A stretch of 64,000 bases of DNA from an uncultured Coriobacteriaceae bacterium (GTDB lineage: Bacteria; Actinomycetota; Coriobacteriia; Coriobacteriales; UMGS124), in assembly GCA_900539345.1 (NCBI GenBank), contig UQBS01000005.1:1-64000 (forward strand), written 5' to 3'. Position 1 is the first letter of the stretch; the number at the start of each line of letters is the position of its first letter. A model generated the notes under the pieces. It did no database searches. It was not told the origin of the DNA and saw only the letters and a program-made list of their open reading frames with translations. Of the stretch, positions 24,164 to 31,948 are shown piece by piece. The position numbers and the translations under genes are program-made.

Positions 24164-24637
24164 CTACTCCTGCGCGGCTGCCTCTGCCGCGGCCTTCGCC
24201 TCGGCCTCGGCCTTCTTCTTGGCTGCCATCTCGGCCTTGAGCTTGGCTGCCTTGGCGGCCTTCTCAGCTGCAGCCTGCTCGCGGCGCTGGCGCTCCTGAG
24301 GGCTCACCTCGTAGACCTCCACCACGCGCTCCTGGGCGGGGTCGGTGTAGTGGTTGAGCATGCTGAGGGCGCCCTCATGGCACGCCTCGATGCAGCTGCG
24401 GCACTGGATGCAGCGAAAGCGGTCAATCGACCAGGTCAGCGCCTTGCGATCGACATCAAGCGCCTGGGTGGGGCACACGCTTGCGCACAGGCCGCAATAC
24501 CTGCACGAATCGGGCTCGAGATGCACACGCCCCTTCGTCTGCTCGAAAAAATGTGGCTTCTCCAGGGGATAGAGCCTCGTTGCGGGCTTGGAGAAAAGGC
24601 TCTTGAGGGTCATGCGCCCGAGCTTGAATTCTGCCAT
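24164..24637 (-). CDS. echF: Ech-type hydrogenase ferredoxin subunit (NuoI/EchF-like)
   Basis: The two-cluster ferredoxin subunit feeds electrons into the hydrogenase. Cluster motifs are C-R-Y-C-G-L-C-A-S-V-C-P near residue 45 and C-I-Q-C-R-S-C-I-E-A-C-H near 76. Residues 110-157 form an extension almost entirely of Ala, Lys, Glu and Gln, predicted as a long charged helix; ordinary EchF and NuoI proteins lack this. The gene ends the six-gene operon, 15 bases after echE. The assignment as EchF rather than NuoI rests on the catalytic hydrogenase gene beside it. Confidence 0.87.
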   Translation of the reverse strand: MAEFKLGRMTLKSLFSKPATRLYPLEKPHFFEQTKGRVHLEPDSCRYCGLCASVCPTQALDVDRKALTWSIDRFRCIQCRSCIEACHEGALSMLNHYTDPAQERVVEVYEVSPQERQRREQAAAEKAAKAAKLKAEMAAKKKAEAEAKAAAEAAAQE

Positions 24638-24652
24638 GATGTGTTACCTCCC

Positions 24653-25741
24653 TTAGCGCTCGGCGCAGCTGATGCACGGGTCGATGGTCAGGATGATGTT
24701 GGGGACGTCGGCCAGGTCGCAACCGGCAAGCGCGCCCGCCATGCCGGGGATGTTCGCCGATGTGGGAGTGCGCACACGGAAACGGTCGAGGAACTTGGTG
24801 CCGTTGCCGCGCACGTAGTAGAACGCCTCGCCGCGGGGCTGCTCAACGCGCATGAAGGCCGAGGAGCCCTCCTCGGGGTTACCCTTCACGTCGACGCGCA
24901 CCTCGCCGGCCGGGATGCGGCCCACCATCTCGTTGATGATGTCGATGGACTGGCGCACCTCCTCGATGCGCACCTTGCAGCGGGCGTAGCAGTCACCCTC
25001 GGTAGACACCACGGGGCGGAAATCATACAGCTTGGAGTAGGCGTCGATGCCCGCCATGCGCACGTCCATCTCAATGCCACTTGCACGACCAAACGGGCCC
25101 ACGCAGCCGTAGTTGATGGCATCCTGCTTCGAAAGGTAGCCCACGCCCACCAGGCGGTTCTTCACCGAGTCGTCCATGAGGAACGTGTTGGCAATCTGGT
25201 CATACTCCTCAAGCAGGCTTGCAAGGACGCCGCAGATGGCGTTGAGCTCGGTGTTCTCGATGTCCTTGAAGACACCGCCGGGGGTGCAGACCGACAGGAT
25301 CACGCGGCCGCCGGCCGTCTTCTCAAAGATGTCGAGCACGTGCTCGCGCAGGCGCCAGGTGTGCATGAAGAGGCTCTCGAAGCCCATGGCGTCGGCCGCA
25401 AGGCCCAGCCACAGAAGATGTGAATGAATACGCGACAGCTCATGCCAGATAACGCGCAGGTACTGGCCGCGCTCGGGCACCTCGATGCCCATGAGGCGCT
25501 CGACTGCCTGGCTGTAGCCCATGGAGTGACCGAAGCTGCAGATGCCGCAGATGCGCTCGGCCACGTGCACAAAGTGCTTGTAGTCACGCTTCTCAACGAG
25601 CTTCTCGAGGCCGCGGTGCACGAAGCCGATCTGGGGGACGGCCTCCACCACACGCTCGTCCTCGAGCACGAGGTCGAGGTGCACGGGCTCGGGCAGCACG
25701 GGGTGCTGGGGGCCGAAGGGCATGACGGTCCTGGTTGCCAT
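24653..25741 (-). CDS. echE: Ech-type [NiFe] hydrogenase catalytic (large) subunit
   Basis: Both nickel-binding motifs are intact: E-R-I-C-G-I-C-S-F-G-H near residue 65 and D-P-C-I-S-C-A-E-R at the very C-terminus. Their presence separates a true group 4 [NiFe] hydrogenase from the NuoD subunit of complex I, which has lost these Cys. The protein ends right after the second motif, as in Ech hydrogenases that need no C-terminal proteolysis. The 362 residues start M-A-T-R-T-V-M-P-F-G-P-Q-H-P, the usual family opening. It catalyses H+ reduction or H2 oxidation at the cytoplasmic face of the membrane complex. No hyp maturation genes are in the window. Confidence 0.93.
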   Translation of the reverse strand: MATRTVMPFGPQHPVLPEPVHLDLVLEDERVVEAVPQIGFVHRGLEKLVEKRDYKHFVHVAERICGICSFGHSMGYSQAVERLMGIEVPERGQYLRVIWHELSRIHSHLLWLGLAADAMGFESLFMHTWRLREHVLDIFEKTAGGRVILSVCTPGGVFKDIENTELNAICGVLASLLEEYDQIANTFLMDDSVKNRLVGVGYLSKQDAINYGCVGPFGRASGIEMDVRMAGIDAYSKLYDFRPVVSTEGDCYARCKVRIEEVRQSIDIINEMVGRIPAGEVRVDVKGNPEEGSSAFMRVEQPRGEAFYYVRGNGTKFLDRFRVRTPTSANIPGMAGALAGCDLADVPNIILTIDPCISCAER

Positions 25742-25753
25742 AGCTCAGGCCTC

Positions 25754-26158
25754 CTATTCCGCCGCCGCAGCGGGCTTGGCGGCTGCGACAGGCTTGGCCT
25801 TGCCTTGCGGGGCCTGGGCCATGGGTGCGGGAATGTGCAGGTGATAGAAGCCTCCGCGGTAGTCGAGGTTCATGTCGACCACGGTGAGGCCGTAGAGGTC
25901 GTGCATCTCGTTCTCAAACATGAACGCCACGGGGTAGATGCCGCCCACGCTGGGAATCTCGTCGGAAGAGCTTACGCAGACGCGCAAGTTGGCCACCTCG
26001 TTGGTCGCATCGTCCACGAAGGAATAGAGCAGCTCGAAGGCGTCGTCGCCGTTGCGCGAGGCGCAGCACTGAGCGAAACGCCAGCCCTTGGCCTTGTACG
26101 CCTGGGCAGCGCCGACGAGCTCGCCCAGGGTCGTCTCGATGAAATCTACCTGTGCCAT
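25754..26158 (-). CDS. echD: Ech-type hydrogenase NuoC/EchD-like subunit
   Basis: The 134-residue protein resembles the 30-kDa complex I subunit in short form: S-V-G-G-I-Y-P-V-A-F-M-F-E-N-E-M-H-D-L-Y-G-L is the conserved core (ExxxxDxxG-like). A tail of about 25 residues rich in Ala, Pro and Lys follows. It probably packs against the catalytic subunit and has no cofactor motif. It is four bases from echC and 12 from echE in the operon. Confidence 0.85.
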   Translation of the reverse strand: MAQVDFIETTLGELVGAAQAYKAKGWRFAQCCASRNGDDAFELLYSFVDDATNEVANLRVCVSSSDEIPSVGGIYPVAFMFENEMHDLYGLTVVDMNLDYRGGFYHLHIPAPMAQAPQGKAKPVAAAKPAAAAE

Positions 26159-26161
26159 GCC

Positions 26162-26719
26162 TTAAGCCTCCTCATGGACGACGTCTGCCTCGTGGGCAAT
26201 CTGCTCGTCCTGCTGGGTCGTCATGTGAACGCGGCGCAGCGTCTGCTCCTGCTCGCCGGGGGCCGACATGTGGCCCTGCGGAAGCGGGGCGCCCGCGGCG
26301 AGGGCGGCGCGCTTCTCCTCAAGCACTGCCAGGCCCTTTACCACGCCGTCGATGATGGACTGGGGACGCGCGGCGCAACCGGGCACGTACACGTCGACAG
26401 GGATGACCTTGTCCACGCCGCCCTTCACGTTGTAGCAGTCGTGGAAGATGCCGCCCGAGCAGGCGCAGATGCCCACGGCCACAACGACCTTGGGCTCGAC
26501 CATCTGCTCGTAAATCTGCTTGATGACGCCCTCGGCCTGCTCGTTGACCGAGCCGGTGACCAGGAAGATATCAGCGTGCTTGGGGTTGCCCGTGTTGATG
26601 ATTCCGAAGCGCTCCACGTCATAGAGAGGCGTGAGACACGCCAGGACCTCGATGTCGCAGCCGTTGCAGCTTGCGCCGTCGTAGTGGATGAGCCACGGGG
26701 ACTTGCTTGTAAAAGACAT
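26162..26719 (-). CDS. echC: Ech-type hydrogenase small subunit (NuoB/EchC-like)
   Basis: Carries the proximal 4Fe-4S cluster next to the NiFe site. Ligand motifs are C-N-G-C-D-I-E near residue 18, G-I-C-A-C-S-G-G near 83, and V-P-G-C-A-A-R-P-Q near 113, the typical PSST/NuoB pattern. Residues 135-185 are a polar, His-containing tail (E-Q-E-Q-T-L-R-R-V-H) beyond the usual end. It has no signal peptide, in keeping with a cytoplasm-facing complex. Confidence 0.9.
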   Translation of the reverse strand: MSFTSKSPWLIHYDGASCNGCDIEVLACLTPLYDVERFGIINTGNPKHADIFLVTGSVNEQAEGVIKQIYEQMVEPKVVVAVGICACSGGIFHDCYNVKGGVDKVIPVDVYVPGCAARPQSIIDGVVKGLAVLEEKRAALAAGAPLPQGHMSAPGEQEQTLRRVHMTTQQDEQIAHEADVVHEEA

Positions 26720-26729
26720 GTGCCCCCTC

Positions 26730-27632
26730 CTAGAAGATGATAACGCCGCTGCTCAGATAGTAGAACAGCGAGAAGTTGACGATGCTGGCCACGAGCGCCA
26801 CGCCCCAGGCGCCCTTGAGCATGACCTGCCACTTGACGCGGGCGAAGTTGTTGTCGATCAGGATCTCGATGAACCAGACGATAGCGACGACAACGATAGC
26901 AAGCAGGATGGACAGCGGGTTGGCATTGATGAAGAACATGCCGACCCAGCCCAAGAAGAGCACATTCTCGTACCAGTGCGTGACCTCGACGATGGCCAGC
27001 ACGCGGCCGCTCATCTCGGTGGTGGCGCCACGGACGAGCTCCTGGTGAGCGTGGTGCGCCATGGAGAGGTCGAAGGGCGACTTGCGCAGCTTGATGGTAA
27101 GCACGAAGAGCAAGCCCAGGAAGATGAGGGGCATGCACACGGCCAGGGTGGCGTCGCCGGCAAAGAGCGAGGAGACATCGAAGGAACCCTTGCCCTGAGT
27201 GGCGGAGGTGGTGAGGTAGAGCGCGACGCCCACGAAGAGCACCATGGGCTCGTAGGACATGACCTGCAGGATCTCACGCTGGGCGCCGGTCTGTGCCATG
27301 GAAGAGGGCGACAGGTAGCACGCCAGGATGAAGAACAGGCTCGACAGCGTGATGAGGAAGACGCACAGCAGGAAGTTGCCGCCGCAGAAGAAAACGGCGC
27401 CCGCGACGATGGCAGCGAGAAGCGCCAACACGACCAGGCAGGTCATCACAGGGTCGAGTCGGCTGGTGTCCTTCTCAAGAAGCTTGCGCATATCGTAGTA
27501 GGGCTGCAGCAGAACCGGGCCGCGCCTGCCCTGCATGCGGGCCGTGATGATGCGGTCGGCGCCGGCCAGAAGGCAACCCAGCACGGGCGCCAGGATGATG
27601 AAGGCGCACACCGCCACAATGGTGAGGGCCAT
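26730..27632 (-). CDS. echB: Ech-type hydrogenase membrane subunit (NuoH/EchB-like)
   Basis: The 300-residue integral membrane protein has about eight helices. Family signatures are R-M-Q-G-R-R-G-P near residue 33, P-Y-Y-D-M-R-K-L, E-P-M-V-L-F near 128, and the loop K-S-P-F-D-L-S-M-A-H-H-A-H-Q-E-L. These Glu/Lys-lined segments link the hydrogenase arm with ion translocation. Its stop is adjacent to echC by 10 bases, and its start directly follows the echA stop. Confidence 0.92.
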   Translation of the reverse strand: MALTIVAVCAFIILAPVLGCLLAGADRIITARMQGRRGPVLLQPYYDMRKLLEKDTSRLDPVMTCLVVLALLAAIVAGAVFFCGGNFLLCVFLITLSSLFFILACYLSPSSMAQTGAQREILQVMSYEPMVLFVGVALYLTTSATQGKGSFDVSSLFAGDATLAVCMPLIFLGLLFVLTIKLRKSPFDLSMAHHAHQELVRGATTEMSGRVLAIVEVTHWYENVLFLGWVGMFFINANPLSILLAIVVVAIVWFIEILIDNNFARVKWQVMLKGAWGVALVASIVNFSLFYYLSSGVIIF

Positions 27633-29627
27633 TTAAATCACGCTCCCCATGAGGTTGATGAAGACGTAGCTGAGGCCCACAGAGCAGGCGATGCCCGCCA
27701 AGGCGATGAGGATGCAGACAATGGAACCGATGCGAGAAAGCTGCTTCTCGTCGAAGATGGACTCCATGTACCAGGCACGCTGGGCCGTGGAGACCTCGCC
27801 GCCCAGGGCGCCGGCGAAGCTCGTCTGCGACAGGCCCACGCCGCCCAGGTGCGGCATCTCGGCCAGGGAGGAGCGCTTCTTGGCGCGCAGGGCCACGATG
27901 AGCGGCACGATCACGACGACCACGGCACTCACGGCCATGATGGTCAGGTCGGACAGGCTGGGGGCCAGCATCGAGCCACCCACGAGACGCTTGACATAGG
28001 GAGTCACGATCGTCGAGCTCACCCAGGGCAGGGCCACGGCGAGGGCGACGACGCCGAAAGCCATGACGGCAAGTGCCGCCCACTCGCTCTTGTGGACGTC
28101 CCTCTCAAGGTTATCTTGACCCTGAACGTTGCACAGGATCTTGCCGAGCCACTTGGCCCAGAAGAAGAACGTGGCGGCGCTGCCGAAGCCCATCATGACG
28201 ATGAGCATGAGCACGCCTGAATCGATGAAGGCACCCAGGGCAGCCCACTTGGAGATGAGCATGCCGAAGGGAGCGACGAACATACCGCAGATGCCCAGTG
28301 CCATGAGGCACGCGAGCTTGGGCATGCGGGAGACGAGCGCGTCCATGCTCTCGATGTCACGGGAGCCGATGTGGTGCTCAGCGGTGCCCACGCACAGGAA
28401 GAGCAGCGACTTGGCCACAGCGTGGAAGATGAGCAGGAACACGCCAGCCCACACGGCCGCCGCCGTGCCGATGCCAGCGCAGGTGACGATGAGGCCGAGG
28501 TTGGCGACCGTGGAGTAGGCCAGAACGCGCTTGGCGTTGGACTGGGAGATAGCGATGAGCGAGCACACGAGGAACGTGGTGGCGCCCACAAGCATCACGG
28601 AGATGCCCACGGGGTTGAGCGCGGTCGTGTTGCCACCCGCGGCGAGGTAGGTGCCCATGAGGGGCGACAGGCGAATCAGCAGGAAGACGCCGGCCTTGAC
28701 CATCGTGGAGGAGTGCAGAAGGGCACTCGTGGGCGTGGGCGCAACCATGGCGCCGAGCAGCCACGTATGGAAGGGCATCTGGGCGGCCTTGGTGAGCGCC
28801 GCAAAGGCGAGCAGGGCCAGCGGCAGCATGGCGAGGCTGGCAGAGGCGCCGCCGCGGCTCACGAAGGTGCTGAGCTCGAGGGTGTGCATCTGCGAGCCCA
28901 TGTAGATGAGGGCAAGCGTGAACGCGATACCGCCGAGCATGTTCATCCAGATCTGACGGAACGAGTTGGCCGTGGCCTCCGCCGTCTTGGTATAGCCGAT
29001 GAGGAAGAACGAGCAAACGGTGGTGACCTCCCACATGGTGAGCATCCACATCAGGTTGTTGAAGAGCACGAGACCGAACATAGCGGAGAGGAAGGCGAAC
29101 ATCACCGCGAAGAAGACAGGTTGGCGATCGGGCGCAGACTCCTTGCCCTGAGCGGCGAGCTCGTCTTGATGATGCTGGAAGTCACGCATGTAGCCGCAGG
29201 CGTACACGATGATGCCGCTGCCGATGATGCCCACGATGAGCACCATGATGGAGCTGAGCGTGTCGATGTAGACCGGACGCAGCACGTGCACGCTGTGCGC
29301 AACGCCGAACTCAAGCACGCACACCGCAATGGCCTGGATGCATGCGAGCGCCAGCACGCCCATACGGCGGGCGTTGATGGCACGCCAGGCAACGTAGGCG
29401 GCGAGCAGCAGGTCGATGGCGAAGCACACCCAATCGAGCCACGGCATGCTATCCCTGTAGTACGTGCCCGCGCCCCTGAGATGGGCACTTGCCAGGGTGA
29501 TGCTGGCGATGATGATGACGGCGGCCGAAACGTACACGACCGCCTCGCGCACCCTGCGTCCCGGGGCCAGCAGACAAAGAACCGCCGCCACCAGCGGGAT
29601 GAGGATGAGCAGGCCGATGATACCCAC
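27633..29627 (-). CDS. echA: Ech-type hydrogenase antiporter-like subunit (NuoL/EchA-like)
   Basis: This proton- or sodium-translocating subunit of about 664 residues has 14-16 membrane helices. The proton_antipo_M core is clear: M-W-M-L-T-M-W-E-V-T-T-V-C-S-F-F-L-I-G (helix 5 Glu), K-A-A-Q-M-P-F-H-T-W-L (helix 7 Lys), A-P-T-P-T-S-A-L-L-H-S-S-T-M-V-K-A-G, and F-H-A-V-A-K-S-L-L-F. It is the first gene of the operon. The start is uncertain: I prefer the GTG at 29627 (GGAGG four bases upstream); a TTG at 29657 would add ten residues. The order A-B-C-D-E-F equals echABCDEF of Methanosarcina. Confidence 0.9.
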   Translation of the reverse strand: MGIIGLLILIPLVAAVLCLLAPGRRVREAVVYVSAAVIIIASITLASAHLRGAGTYYRDSMPWLDWVCFAIDLLLAAYVAWRAINARRMGVLALACIQAIAVCVLEFGVAHSVHVLRPVYIDTLSSIMVLIVGIIGSGIIVYACGYMRDFQHHQDELAAQGKESAPDRQPVFFAVMFAFLSAMFGLVLFNNLMWMLTMWEVTTVCSFFLIGYTKTAEATANSFRQIWMNMLGGIAFTLALIYMGSQMHTLELSTFVSRGGASASLAMLPLALLAFAALTKAAQMPFHTWLLGAMVAPTPTSALLHSSTMVKAGVFLLIRLSPLMGTYLAAGGNTTALNPVGISVMLVGATTFLVCSLIAISQSNAKRVLAYSTVANLGLIVTCAGIGTAAAVWAGVFLLIFHAVAKSLLFLCVGTAEHHIGSRDIESMDALVSRMPKLACLMALGICGMFVAPFGMLISKWAALGAFIDSGVLMLIVMMGFGSAATFFFWAKWLGKILCNVQGQDNLERDVHKSEWAALAVMAFGVVALAVALPWVSSTIVTPYVKRLVGGSMLAPSLSDLTIMAVSAVVVVIVPLIVALRAKKRSSLAEMPHLGGVGLSQTSFAGALGGEVSTAQRAWYMESIFDEKQLSRIGSIVCILIALAGIACSVGLSYVFINLMGSVI

Positions 29628-29660
29628 GTTGCCTCCACTCTCGAATAGATCCTTCAAGCC

Positions 29661-29678
29661 GACGGGAAGAGTCCCGTC
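29661..29678 (-). promoter_or_regulatory. Short hairpin in the ech leader
   Basis: GACGGGA (29661-29667) and TCCCGTC (29672-29678) form a perfect 7-bp stem with a 4-base loop just ahead of the possible TTG start of echA. It could affect translation initiation. The roughly 130-base gap to rsmI beyond it should hold divergent promoters; TAGAAT near 29798 is a candidate -10 for rsmI. Confidence 0.3.
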
Positions 29679-29861
29679 TGCCTTTACGTAATATCACGAG
29701 TTAGCCGTCTGCAATGTGTGGGTGCTGTGACCCTCCCGACGTTGCCGTTATTTGTCGGCAGGCGGGCAAAGCGGTGGGCAAACGGGCATGCCCGACGGTA
29801 GAATGTGAGGCGTGAAAGGAAACGCGTTCTGAGCAGCCCTGCAGGGCAACGGGAGGTCGGC

Positions 29862-30785
29862 ATGACAATCGGCGCATCGCAAGAGGCCAAAGGATCGCTC
29901 ACACTCGTAGGCACCCCCATCGGCAACCGCGCCGATCTGTCGAGCCGCGGGCTTGAGGCCTTGCGCCAGGCCGACACCGTGCTTGCCGAAGACACCCGCG
30001 TCTCGGGCAAGCTTTTGAGCTCGCTGGGTGTGGAGGCAAGGCTTGAGCGCTGCGACGAGAACGTCATCGCCGAGAAGGCGGCCGGGCTCGTGCGCCGCAT
30101 GATGGCCGGCGAACGCATGGCGTTCGTCTCCGACGCGGGCATGCCCGCCGTGGCCGACCCGGGCGCACGCCTGGTGGACGCATGCCGCGATGCCGGCGTG
30201 CCCGTCGATGTGATTCCCGGACCCTCGGCCGTGACCTGCGCGCTGGCGCAGTCCGGCTTTGCCTGCGAGGCATTCTACTTCGGCGGCTTTTTGCCCCGAA
30301 AGGACGGCGAGAGGGCGCGAGTGCTCAAGGCGCTGGCAGGCCTGCCTGCGGTGCTTGTGTTCTACGAGTCTCCCCACCGCGTGGCCGACTCGCTGGGTGC
30401 CATCGCCGGGGTGTTCCCGCGCCGCCGCGTGGCGCTGGCCCGCGAGCTCACAAAGATGTTCCAGGAAGTGGTGCGCGCAAGCGCGACCGAGATGGTAGAG
30501 CTCATGGCCGAGCGCGGAGAGCCCAAGGGCGAGTGCGTGCTGCTCGTAGACGCCCCCGATGCCGAGGAGCTTGCTGCCTGGGAGCGCAAGATGGCGGCGC
30601 TGGAGCTGGGAGCCGCGGGCGCCGGCGAGGGTGAGGACGAGGAGTTCGACCTCGACCGTGCCATCCGCGCAGGCCTCGCCGCCGGCAAGCGCGCGACGGC
30701 CCTGGCCAAAGAACTCGCCCGCTGCTGCGACACTCCGCGCCCAGAGATCTACGAGCGGATTTGCGAGCTGGGGAAAGAGGGGTAG
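29862..30785 (+). CDS. rsmI: 16S rRNA C1402 2'-O-methyltransferase
   Basis: RsmI methylates the ribose of C1402 in the 16S decoding centre. The 307-residue protein of the tetrapyrrole methylase fold carries L-V-G-T-P-I-G-N-R-A-D-L-S-S-R-G, A-E-D-T-R, S-D-A-G-M-P-A-V-A-D-P-G, V-I-P-G-P-S-A-V and F-Y-E-S-P-H-R-V, all family signatures. The C-terminal part (A-L-A-K-E-L-A-R) matches the helical RsmI tail, preceded by an acidic linker (E-G-E-D-E-E-F-D). The ATG at 29862 follows GGGAGG by five bases. It is divergent from the ech operon. Confidence 0.95.
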   Translation: MTIGASQEAKGSLTLVGTPIGNRADLSSRGLEALRQADTVLAEDTRVSGKLLSSLGVEARLERCDENVIAEKAAGLVRRMMAGERMAFVSDAGMPAVADPGARLVDACRDAGVPVDVIPGPSAVTCALAQSGFACEAFYFGGFLPRKDGERARVLKALAGLPAVLVFYESPHRVADSLGAIAGVFPRRRVALARELTKMFQEVVRASATEMVELMAERGEPKGECVLLVDAPDAEELAAWERKMAALELGAAGAGEGEDEEFDLDRAIRAGLAAGKRATALAKELARCCDTPRPEIYERICELGKEG

Positions 30786-30913
30786 CGAGGGGGACCAGGA
30801 TCGCGCGCGAGCGAGACGGCGAACGCGCGGACATGGACGCCAGCGGGCGGATGCCGGTGGACACGCGTGCCCGTGCGGGCGGATATGCGCCAACAAGCGT
30901 ACGTCCTGACGGA

Positions 30914-31002
30914 TTAACATACATTTCAGGATTTTGAAAAACGCGCTAACTGGTGTTTTGTTGATTTAACATACATTTGGAGCAGTGAAATGTATGTTAA
31001 AT
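30914..31002. repeat. Three copies of TTAACATACATTT, two forming a 15-bp palindrome
   Basis: Direct copies of TTAACATACATTT lie at 30914-30926 and 30966-30978. An inverted copy AAATGTATGTTAA lies at 30988-31000. The last two extend to perfect 15-base arms (30964-30978 and 30988-31002) around a 9-base loop. The arms are AT-rich in GC-rich surroundings and no T-run follows. It may be a regulator-binding site, a cruciform or the remnant of a mobile element; the function is unknown. Confidence 0.75.
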
Positions 31003-31027
31003 TGCACAGCCGAGTTCCTTCTTGCAC

Positions 31028-31065
31028 AAAAACGGCCCCACCAAGCGCGTGCCTGATGGGGCCGT
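31028..31065 (-). terminator. Terminator of the Tat-exported protein gene
   Basis: The minus strand has ACGGCCCCA-16 bases-TGGGGCCGT (31065-31032) followed by TTTTTG. The 9-bp stem lies about 110 bases after the stop at 31174. Confidence 0.8.
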
Positions 31066-31173
31066 CGTCGATGTAAGTTGCCTAGGGCACCGCTGCGCCC
31101 CCGCTCTGCCCATGCGCACATCCGCCAGCATGCGTCCACGGCGTGCAAGCCCCCAACTCAATGGCGCTCGGCC

Positions 31174-31896
31174 TTATTCGGGAAAATATTTCCCAGACTG
31201 CAGCAGCGTGCCTACTCCGTCCGATGAGAATACGTGCAGGTGCCGCTCAACTGGGATTTCGCTAGTTACATAGGTCCCCGCGCTTGTAAGCGTAAATGGC
31301 GCCCCTGACATAGGGGGCACGAGCGGGAGAGACTGCGACTCGAACGTCGCAGTGCAAAACGCCGCTATGTATGACGCGTCGCCCATATAGTCGCCTATGA
31401 ATTCTCCGGCGAAATAGTTCATGTTCGCTGCGTCGTAGTCCTGATTGTCTTTCCATATAAGCTTGTAGGCGCTGCCGTCTCGCCCGAAAGCCATAAACCA
31501 TATGCCCACGGCAATTTCTTCAACCGCTCCCTCAGGATATCCCGCCTGGACCGTTGCCCCGTAAAAATGCCAACGGTCGTCCTCGGAATAGTCGTCGTAG
31601 TACCAGTTTCCCGCAATTGAACACGGGCGGCCCTCGTACATGTCCTGTCCATCGAGCTGGTATGTCCCCTGCGCCTGGCCGGCGTCGGCAGGAAGGGCAT
31701 ACTGCTCGACAAATGCGGCGTCATCTGCAGAAATCACGTCGTTGATTTGATACCGGCCGAAAATCTTCTGGAACCGGGCAGCCAGCATATCCCCGTCTGG
31801 CTCGTCGGCATGGGCCATGGGTACACAGCCAACGCCAGCCCCCACCGCCATCGCGGCTCCTGCCACCTTGACTAGTTCACGACGAGAGATAGCCAT
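31174..31896 (-). CDS. Tat-exported hypothetical protein
   Basis: I do not recognise the mature domain. The N-terminus M-A-I-S-R-R-E-L-V-K is a twin-arginine motif followed by a weakly hydrophobic Ala/Gly stretch and a likely cleavage site after A-H-A near residue 32. The mature part (about 208 residues) is acidic and rich in aromatic residues (W-Y-Y-D-D-Y-S-E-D-D-R-W, N-Y-F-A-G-E-F-I-G-D-Y-M-G-D), with two well-separated Cys residues that could form a disulfide. No haem or iron-sulfur motif is seen. The ATG at 31896 has GGAAGG nine bases upstream. It is a monocistronic gene with its own terminator. Tat export suggests folding or cofactor loading in the cytoplasm. Confidence 0.75.
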   Translation of the reverse strand: MAISRRELVKVAGAAMAVGAGVGCVPMAHADEPDGDMLAARFQKIFGRYQINDVISADDAAFVEQYALPADAGQAQGTYQLDGQDMYEGRPCSIAGNWYYDDYSEDDRWHFYGATVQAGYPEGAVEEIAVGIWFMAFGRDGSAYKLIWKDNQDYDAANMNYFAGEFIGDYMGDASYIAAFCTATFESQSLPLVPPMSGAPFTLTSAGTYVTSEIPVERHLHVFSSDGVGTLLQSGKYFPE

Positions 31897-31948
31897 GCCA
31901 ACCACCCTTCCTATCGTTACCTGTCACAGCAATGATATCAGGGGTGCT

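Larger units (their letters stand above)
30786..31173. other. Non-coding gap with AT-rich palindrome and a terminator
   Basis: The first 125 bases are GC-rich and without recognisable features. Then three copies of a 13-base motif (listed separately) sit in AT-rich DNA, followed by the terminator of the Tat-exported protein gene. No convincing ORF or RNA gene is seen. The rsmI transcript (plus strand) and the minus-strand transcript converge here. Confidence 0.6.

Noticed and set aside
26688..28220. Plus-strand ORF of 510 codons, very rich in His, Asp and Glu
   Set aside because: Antisense of the echA/echB membrane genes; hydrophobic codons read backwards give such polar proteins. It could be mistaken for a metal-binding protein.
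24164..29627. Operon considered as a partial complex I (nuo) cluster
   Set aside because: The large subunit retains both CxxC nickel motifs (CGIC and DPCISC), and gene order is that of Ech hydrogenases.
29748..30920. Minus-strand ORF of 390 codons opposite rsmI
   Set aside because: Shadow of rsmI, which has all family motifs and a good ribosome site on the plus strand.
30964..31002. Palindrome considered as an integron attC or phage attachment site
   Set aside because: No integrase, no R-box type core sites and no gene cassette features nearby; rsmI and the Tat-protein gene are ordinary chromosomal genes.
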